Source: Linanthus parryae (taxonomy: Eukaryota > Streptophyta > Magnoliopsida > Ericales > Polemoniaceae). From it: a DNA stretch of 64,000 bases. The DNA lies in NCBI GenBank assembly GCA_023055425.1, contig JALGPY010000009.1, forward strand, positions 32,035,275 through 32,099,274. Reading direction: 5' to 3'. This document shows positions 57,629 to 64,000 of this stretch, in pieces (position 1 is the stretch's first letter; every line of letters starts with the position of its first letter). The translations under genes and the position numbers were made by a program. The notes beneath the pieces are model-generated. The model was not told where the DNA came from. It did no database searches and saw nothing but the letters and a program-made list of their open reading frames with translations.

Positions 57629-59696
57629 ACCTGAATTACCATCATCCTAACCAACACCTTGCCAAACTCTCACCTACAAACCTCTCTGCCTCATGAACAC
57701 AATCACCCGTACCAATGCCACCCCATCACCAAACAAATCAACTACCATCCTCCTAAATTACCATCCTTTCTTCAACTCGCCATTACACCACTGTTACCTC
57801 TAACCAATCCAACCACCATCAGTACATAAACCAAATTACTACCTCCATTCACTTCCTCAAACCACCATCCGCTACACCAACATTACCAGTATTGAACCCC
57901 ATTACAAACCAATGCACCACCTTTGCCTAACCTACACCACTGCTTCTAAACCAATCCATTACTCGAACTCCATGCAATTTCACCAGAACCTGTAGACCTA
58001 ATTCATCCATGAACACAACCCTCCAACACAACCTGTTATCATCTCCATTACCATGGCATTCACCAAAATCACCACAACCACCATTAATTCAATGAAAACT
58101 AACTTCCCAACCTCTGTCAAAACCAACAGTTTACCATCACATCCACTTCAACTCGACCACCATTCCACCATTTAACCTACCTACTGACCGTCAATTCCCC
58201 ACCTGAACTCACTAACCTCCCCATCATCCAATTAAACAAACAGTAAACCCCCAATACAACCAGCCCCAGCCCAGCTATCACCATAAACATCAACTTACGA
58301 ACTAAACCCATCACCATTCTCTCCTCCTTCACCCAAAACCCCACCTGCAGCAACCCATCAAAGAGCAGAGAAGAAGCACCAACAACGCAGAATCAAGAAG
58401 ACTCAGAATAGAGAAAAGAGAAAGAAGAAGAAGGCGCAAGAGAACCCAGCCAGAGCAGCAGTGCAACAGAGAAGAGAAAGTTCAATCGTGCGATTGGAAA
58501 TCCAATCATACGAGTGAAAGCTGTTAGAAAAAATCCGGATTTCAGAAAAGTTCAATCGTATATCACTTCTCAGGCACGCGTACGAGTGGTTTCAGGGCAA
58601 TGGTACGATTGAAGAAGTAAAGGCACATGTTACTTTATTTCATAGGGTTTGGGAGAAGTTCCAACTTACTTGGAAGGGTGAAAGTGCAATTAAGAGAAGT
58701 TGTACTCCAATTGAAGAAGCGGGGCTGTTTTGGATCATTCATTCTCTATTCGACATCATTCCACGCAAGAGGGAGCAGACAAAGAAGACAAGCCACAAGT
58801 GAAGCTCGGATTCACGCCAGAGCGCGGATTGACCGTTTGATCTCTTTCTCCTCTCTTTTTATCATGTTTATGGAGGAAATTGTATTGTTTGTCTACTCTA
58901 TGAGTAGCTAAACCTATTTAGCTAGATAGTTTATGGAGAACTAGGGTTTTCTTAGATTTTTCGGATTTGTGGATTGATTCATGTCTTAACTTAATTCTAC
59001 GTCGTTCTAGTTAATTCAACAAGTTTTTATTCATAATTCTTAGTTTATTTGGTTTGATCACCCAATACATGCTAGTTATCTAGGTTGTTGCACGACAGTC
59101 AACGAACCCGAAAGAATTTTGTTGACATTCTCGTAGTTTCTTGAGATCGATAGGAGAGAGAGAAATGAATGACTGCGTGCAGGTTGTGTTAGTTATACTT
59201 AGTTAGGCTTCGCGTAATCGGTGGACCGACAGGACCCGGTGAGCGAACCTGGCTAGCTGACTAGAATGTAACGGTAGACGGATGTGGACCGACAGGACTC
59301 GAAGTAGATCGGAACGTATATTTACGTGAGATCGACAGAAGATCGTAATGAGTGTGACCCGGTATAACTAGACGTAGGTAGAGTGTTTCAAATCGTAATC
59401 TAAAAATATCTAAATTCCCTAGGGACCCTAAAACTATCTAGTGTTCTCCATATTCGTATTCTTCAGAAAATCACAAAAAAATATTAGCTTAGTTTGTAAT
59501 TTGAATTACAGTCTCTTGTTTGGGGGCGAAAACTTCTTAAATCACAACCAATTTCCTCCTGTTACTTACTCTAAATTAAAAGTTTAGCTATATAATCTAG
59601 ACACTGTCCCTGTGGGTTCGATACTCGGAGTCGTAAAAAACTCCACTTACTACTTGACCGTGCGCTTGCGTTTAAACGCGTTTGTAAATCGCGTCA
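57629..59696 (+). repeat. 3' LTR of element X, second part
   Basis: It resumes after the hAT and ends AAATCGCGTCA before aactt. It includes a G-poor, CCA/ACC-rich stretch (about 57630-58330) with no counterpart in the 5' LTR, then leader-like sequence with repeated gtggaccgacagga (59221 and 59284). Total LTR length is about 2.38 kb against 1.62 kb for the 5' LTR. Confidence 0.7.
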
Positions 59697-59701
59697 AACT
59701 T

Positions 59702-61056
59702 ATCCATCAAGGCATGAATATCTTTGATAAGAAAGTTAGGCAATTTGAAGCAACTCATATAATATGTAGGAATAGATTGGGTACAACTTTTAATAGAACT
59801 TCCTTACCCGCCGGAGATAATAACTTTTCCTTACAAGTTGACATATTCTTCTAAACTCTCTCCTTCAAAACACTGAAAATCCTTTTCTTGTCTCTACCAA
59901 TATTGGTTGGTAAACCCAAATATTTTTCATGGCAATTCGTAGAAGGAACCTGAAGAATTTGTTGAAGACAACAGTTTGCTTGATCTGACACAGTAGGGGA
60001 AAAAACCAAAGCAGATTTATCATAATTTACTCTTTGCCCCGAGGCTTGACAATAATTTTCAATCATGGCCTTCATAGTAACTGCTTCCTCCGGAATTGCT
60101 CTTCCAAAAAGTAGTGAATCATCCGCAAAGAATAAATTAGTAATAGTGGGTTAATTACCTGTTGATTTAGAACCTTGTAGCCTTCCTTCATGGACACTTT
60201 TATTCAGCAAACTAGTAAATCCTTCTGAACAAATAAGAAAGAGATAAGGTGAGAGAGGATCACCTTGTCTCAATCCTCTTGTGGGTGTAAATGAGCCAAA
60301 GTGCTGTCCATTCAAAATAATCGAAAAGGATACTGAAGAGACACATCTCATAATCAACCGAGTAAATCTGCTGCTGAAACCCAACTTTAAGAAACAAGCT
60401 TTCAGAAAATGCCATCCAACTCTATCATAAGCTTTATGTCTAACTTCATAGAGAAACTTCCATTACCGCTCTTCTGCATCTTCATAGAGTGAATAGTTTT
60501 GAAGGCCACAATTACATTGTCGGTAATAAGTCTAGAAGGCACAAAAGCACTTTGGGATATATCATTCACATCATTAAGCACAAGCTTCATTCTATTGGCT
60601 ATCACTTTTGAAATAAGTTTGTAAGACACATTGCACAAGCTTATAGGTCTAAACTCGGTCACTTCCGTAGGACAAGAAACTTTAGGGATAAGTGTTATGC
60701 AAGTCAGGTTTATATCCTTAATATCCATAGATCCATTAAGAGCATTAAGAACCAGGGAAGTGATATCATTACCAACAATTTCCCAATAATTTTGATAGGA
60801 CATAGCTGGAATCCCATCAGGCCCTTGTGTCTTCAAAGGATGCATCTGGTTCAAAGAAGTGACAACTTCCTCTTTGCAGTATTCTTTCTCCAACATGGCA
60901 TTCATTTCTGCAGTAACCTTAACTAGGATTGCATCAATAACAGACACATTATTTGCATTTTGGTCAGCAGAAAATAAAAGCTTAAAATAGTTTAGAAAAA
61001 CTTCAGCAATGTCCTCTCTATTAGTACACCAAGAAAGATTGGGTGACATAATACCA
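59702..61056 (-). pseudogene. LINE ORF2 reverse transcriptase
   Basis: Segments in order: HPLKTQGPDGIPAMSYQNYW, LITLIPK-type ITLIPKVSCPTEV, FRPISLCNVSYKLISKVIAN, SAFVPSRLITDNVIVAFKTI; then LNGQHFGSFTPTRGLRQGDP and SPYLFLICSEG; then LFFADDSLLF near 60115, the FADD catalytic motif; then YLGLPTNIGRDKKRIF. Frame changes occur near 60425 and 60150, and further stops near 59845. It copies the LINE RNA at the nicked target; this copy is dead. Confidence 0.9.
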
Positions 61057-62214
61057 TTAACATGGTTTCTTCTTCTTCTTCTTCTTCTTCTTCTTCTTTT
61101 CTGAGGCTTTTCGATGGAAATAAGTTGTGTTTATGTCTCCTTCCTTCAACCAGATTGCTCTAGAACATTGTATCCATTTCGTTTCCTCTTTGTAAATCTC
61201 CTCATCCAATTTTACTTGAATGTTTTTTATTTCTTTCAGGGTGGCAGCAGATGGGTAGGAATCTTTGAGGATCCTCAGCCTATTTTTCAGATCAGTGCCA
61301 TTTTTATTCCTCTTTTTCTTGTGTTTAATGTACCATTGCTGAAGAGAATTAGTAACATGTTCCATCTTACGATTAAACTGTTCTACATCACAACAGTTAC
61401 TAGAAATCGCCCAGGTGGATTGAATAACATCAGCACAGGCTGAGTCTCTGGTCCAGTCATAACCAAAATGAAATCTTCTCAGAGCAGAGTTTCGATGAAA
61501 TTCCTTTAAAACATGGACCAAGAGTGGTCTGTGATCACTGACTGAGGATTCTAAAACATTCACAGTGGTTTGCAAGTATTTATGTAGCCAAGTTTCAGTT
61601 ACCACCACTCTTTCCAATCTCGCTTTGAGATGATTTATACCAAGTGTACTTGCATTATTCCAAGTGTACTTGCTTCCTTTGTACCCAATATCCAGTAACC
61701 TGCAATCTTGTAAACAATCTCGAAAGTTTTCCATCTGTTGTTCTTCTCTGTAACTGTGACCCCAAATTTCTGTTATACTAACAACCTCATTCAAATCCCC
61801 AACCACATTCCAAGACTCCTCTGGGTCAGGGGGTCTTAATCTCTTCAAAAGTTTCCAAGTAAGCAGTCTGTGTGACGTGTACCGGTTTCCATATAAACCA
61901 TTAAAAAGGAAAGAATAAGAGGGATCAATAGGATCATAAACTCTGCAGTGAATATGATATCTATTATAAGAGAGAATTCTGAGATCCAAACCTTCTTCCC
62001 AAAGAAGACATAGCCCACCAGCATAGCCAACTCTGGGAACATGTAAGACATTTTTAAAACCCAGTTTCTGTCTAACCTTCTCTGCACTTCGATAATTCAA
62101 CTTAGTCTCCATAATAAAAACAATGTTAAGAATGTCCACCCTTATGAAATTGTTAAGGGATAGGAATGTACGAGTATTCCCAAGGCCTCGTACTGTCCAA
62201 CTAAGTAATTTCAC
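61057..62214 (-). pseudogene. LINE ORF2 endonuclease domain
   Basis: The 385-residue open frame begins MKLLSWTVRGLGN, the classic start of plant LINE ORF2, but the first codon is GTG where ATG is expected. Apurinic-endonuclease-type motifs follow: IVFIMETKLNYRS (Glu), NGLYGNRYTSHRL, WNVVGDLNEVVS (Asp-Asn), YTWNNAS and SVSDHRPLLVHV (Asp-His). The frame ends in a Lys run caused by a (CTT)n microsatellite at about 61069-61099, which shifts it from reverse transcriptase. The start overlaps the ORF1 stop in GTGA. Confidence 0.9.
61069..61099. repeat. (CTT)n microsatellite inside LINE ORF2
   Basis: About ten CTT units, reading AAG on the coding strand. Expansion of a Lys-coding run in the linker after the endonuclease probably caused the local frameshift. 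Confidence 0.9.
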
Positions 62215-62905
62215 GGATTTCGGCAGAGGTCAGCATCAACCTCTGCCGATATCTTATCAAAAAAGGACATATCTTCAGCAAGGTCAGAATACCTGCCTCT
62301 TTTATTGTCTTTTGAAGGAATTGGTCTATCCAAGCTATAAGGTACCAATTCCCCAGAGATAGAATTTTTTTCTGCCTGTAAGTGAACATCTTTAATGATC
62401 AGACCTTTTTGCAAATTCCAAGTAACAACAGTTACTTTTCTTTTTTTTATTCCCTGCCTCCTTATGCAATTCACTTTCAGAAGCTTTTTCCTTTCCTTTA
62501 TCGATCTGCTTAGGAACAATTCTTAAAGGATGAGTACAAGAAGAACTAGCATTATTGTTAGTATTTGGACATAGAGTACCACCAACCGGAAGAAAAGGAC
62601 AAGTGACTGGTCTAGTTGGATTTTGAGAACTTTTAAGCCACATTCCATACAAAGTATCCACTTTCAGCCCTTTGTTCATCTTACCTTTGGCTTCAATACA
62701 AGTCTTGAGGTCATGTCCCATTAAACCGCAGTGCTCACAGTGGTAAGGAAGTTTTCGTAGCGGATATCAACCCAAATAAGTTCTTTAATTCTGGGATTCT
62801 TTATCTTCATGCATCTAAGAAGAGGTTTGCTAACATTAATTTCAGCCTTGATTATGATAAATCTTCCATCCCAATTTTCTCTTTCAGGTACTTCTTCCTT
62901 AGAGC
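62211..62905 (-). pseudogene. LINE ORF1 (gag-like), 5' truncated
   Basis: From the right: GRFIIIKAEINVSKPLLRC and a W-V-I-YE segment, then the knuckle CEHCGLMGHDLKTC (CCHC, about 62695-62736), then a Lys/Ser-rich tail, with a frame change near the homopolymer run at about 62440, ending in FFDKISAEVDADLCRNP. This is the DUF4283/zf-CCHC type ORF1 of plant LINEs, an RNA-binding protein. The N-terminal half is missing. Confidence 0.8.
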
Positions 62906-63262
62906 ATCTCCAATGGATTAGGCATACTTGATTTGTTAGGTAAAAAAAAATAAGTTGAGTAAAATTACAACTCCAATGAATTAGTCATCCTTTTATGCAA
63001 AATTCAAAATATGCATCCTCATCGCCAAAGTTATCCAAGATTTTGCATTGGTCATCCAGGTTTTGTTCCTACTTTTTAGGTGTCTGCAAATTTGAACCCA
63101 CTATCCTATAATATCTAAACAATTTTTCCATCTTTTTACATAATGATAACTATTCCCTAAAATATCTCTCTCATCCAAAATTGTTTCATACGTGTTTCCC
63201 AAGAAAAAATAAAACAAAATTTTATTGTACCTCACCTTTTGCCTAACTACCGTTGGAGAAGA
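62906..63262. mobile_element. Probable MITE fragment
   Basis: gagcatctccaatggattaggcat at about 62906 has an inverted partner tgcctaactaccgttggaga at about 63241. GAGCATCTCCAA ends are common in plant MITEs. The last bases of the right end do not match, and no clear target duplication is seen. The interior is AT-rich and non-coding. Confidence 0.45.
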
Positions 63263-63398
63263 AACATAAAATTCTCCTTTTGTAATATGTAAAAGAGCAA
63301 TCTCAGTTATAATTTTCATATACAAATGCCTAACATTAAAGTTTCGATTCATTTTTATATCAATTGAGCCTTAAACCCCTAAGTCCACAACTTCTTCT

Positions 63399-63735
63399 CT
63401 AGCAAATCAACGACAACATACAACCATTCACCCCACTGAAGACGCCATTGTCAAACGGGGTACGAATTCTTACCCAGTTTCCCAACGTGATTGTAAATGA
63501 ATCAGTCATGACGATTGAATTCGGCCAAACCCCGATCTCCAAAACAAACACATGAAATCCAAACCCTTCTTTAAATATGACAGCTTTGCGAATCAGCCAA
63601 ATCCGCTGAGTTTCATTGGATATTTGTGTGAATTTAGAGAAAAAAATACAGAGGTTGATAGAGAAATTGGAAAAGAGGGTAAATTTAATTTTTTTTACAC
63701 CCATTTCAATTTCAGAACCCGGTTTATATAGAATG
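63399..63735 (-). CDS. Possible 5' end of a host gene, unidentified
   Basis: A minus-strand ORF of 101 residues starts at 63704 (MGVKKIKFTLFSNFSINLCI). About 25 bp upstream the strand reads GGTTTATATAG-type sequence (plus ggtttatatagaatggg, 63722), a TATA-like box. I recognise no domain, and the spacing would put the ATG at the transcription start, so the ORF may lie in a 5' leader or be chance. Confidence 0.2.
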
Positions 63736-64000
63736 GGTTTCTCAGGGAAATAACATAAAATAAAGGGGTTGTCATGTGATTAAGTGATCTATGTGGTAGT
63801 TTCCAACGGCTCGTGACACCGTGGCGAGACATGGACAAATCATGGCTAGCCTACGTGTATTAATGAAACGCTGTATTTAGTTCATAATGTCTATTTCAAG
63901 AGATCACACAATTCGGTATCCGAAAATAATATTAGGTAAAATGGTCATAGATCTTTTTCAGTTTTCTGGAAATGGAAGAAATGAGCTGAAGATCAAAGCA
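63736..64000. other. Right edge, no feature seen
   Basis: AT-rich sequence with no ORF, repeat or element end that I can support. Confidence 0.4.

Larger units (their letters stand above)
29255..59701 (+). mobile_element. Large non-autonomous Gypsy-type LTR element X, with nested insertions
   Basis: The outer ends (29260 TGATAACTC... and ...GCGTCA 59696) are flanked by a perfect aactt duplication at 29255-29259 and 59697-59701, inside a LINE codon run that is continuous across the site. After the first LTR comes a primer site matching aspartic tRNA, a signature of Athila/Tat-type elements. The internal part (30903-33735) has one or two ORFs but no protease, reverse transcriptase or integrase, so it is non-autonomous. 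Its second LTR is split by the hAT at 34054-57620. The two LTRs are largely non-homologous. Confidence 0.85.
59697..62905 (-). mobile_element. LINE (L1-type), 5' part
   Basis: The minus strand carries ORF1 with a CCHC knuckle, then ORF2 with endonuclease and reverse transcriptase. At the X insertion site it runs ...DKKRIFSVLKERV, then the degraded KEKLLSPAGKEVLLK and IHALMDK, continuing as FWWGND at 29259. It is 5' truncated near 62905, where a MITE-like sequence begins. Confidence 0.9.

Noticed and set aside
29260..59696. Assembly misjoin as the cause of the mismatched LTRs of X
   Set aside because: Not favoured because a misjoin would not produce a perfect 5-bp duplication with a LINE codon run continuous across the site; long reads should still confirm.

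Overview
This window is plant nuclear DNA, most likely from a eudicot. It consists almost entirely of transposable elements: Ty1/Copia and Ty3/Gypsy LTR retrotransposons, an L1-type LINE with a plant-style RNase H domain, a non-autonomous hAT element, a Mutator-like element (MULE) and small foldback elements. I see no intact host gene, no tRNA or rRNA gene and no CRISPR array. Host-like coding sequence is limited to a gene fragment inside the MULE (about 9.4-9.8 kb), a broken F-box gene (about 10.4-10.8 kb) and an uncertain ORF near 63.5 kb. Nearly every retrotransposon reading frame carries stops or frameshifts.

Left part (1-18.4 kb): a badly decayed minus-strand Copia element whose left LTR is cut by the window edge (1-7484); a spacer with short tandem repeats; a 1751-bp MULE with about 88-bp terminal inverted repeats and a perfect 9-bp target duplication (8470-10220); an F-box pseudogene; a complete but mutated plus-strand chromovirus with 515-bp LTRs (11064-16781); and a cluster of foldback/MITE sequences.

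Right part (18.4-63 kb): one minus-strand LINE runs from about 62.9 kb down to 27.8 kb and has been opened by nested insertions. Target-site duplications resolve the order. The LINE is split at an aactt target by a large non-autonomous LTR element, X (29260-59696). The second LTR of X is split at cttagacc by a hAT element (34054-57620). The hAT is split at actac by a Tat-lineage Gypsy element, G2 (34620-57434). The gag gene of G2 is split at cgaag by a Copia element, C2 (36402-44822). A second Copia of the same family, C1 (18423-27757, minus strand), abuts the RNase H end of the LINE.

Three things stand out. The two LTRs of X are not copies of each other, although the outer ends share a perfect target duplication inside one continuous LINE reading frame. 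G2 carries a spliced-looking five-exon gene on its antisense strand that encodes a plant-mobile-domain-like protein. G2 also carries an array of short hairpin repeats (core CTATCTGCCTAGATAG) just after pol, and its integrase N-terminal region appears duplicated. C1 contains a nearly perfect 866-bp tandem duplication of its 5' leader, and all three Copia elements share a leader motif around ACGGCCTGCGAG.
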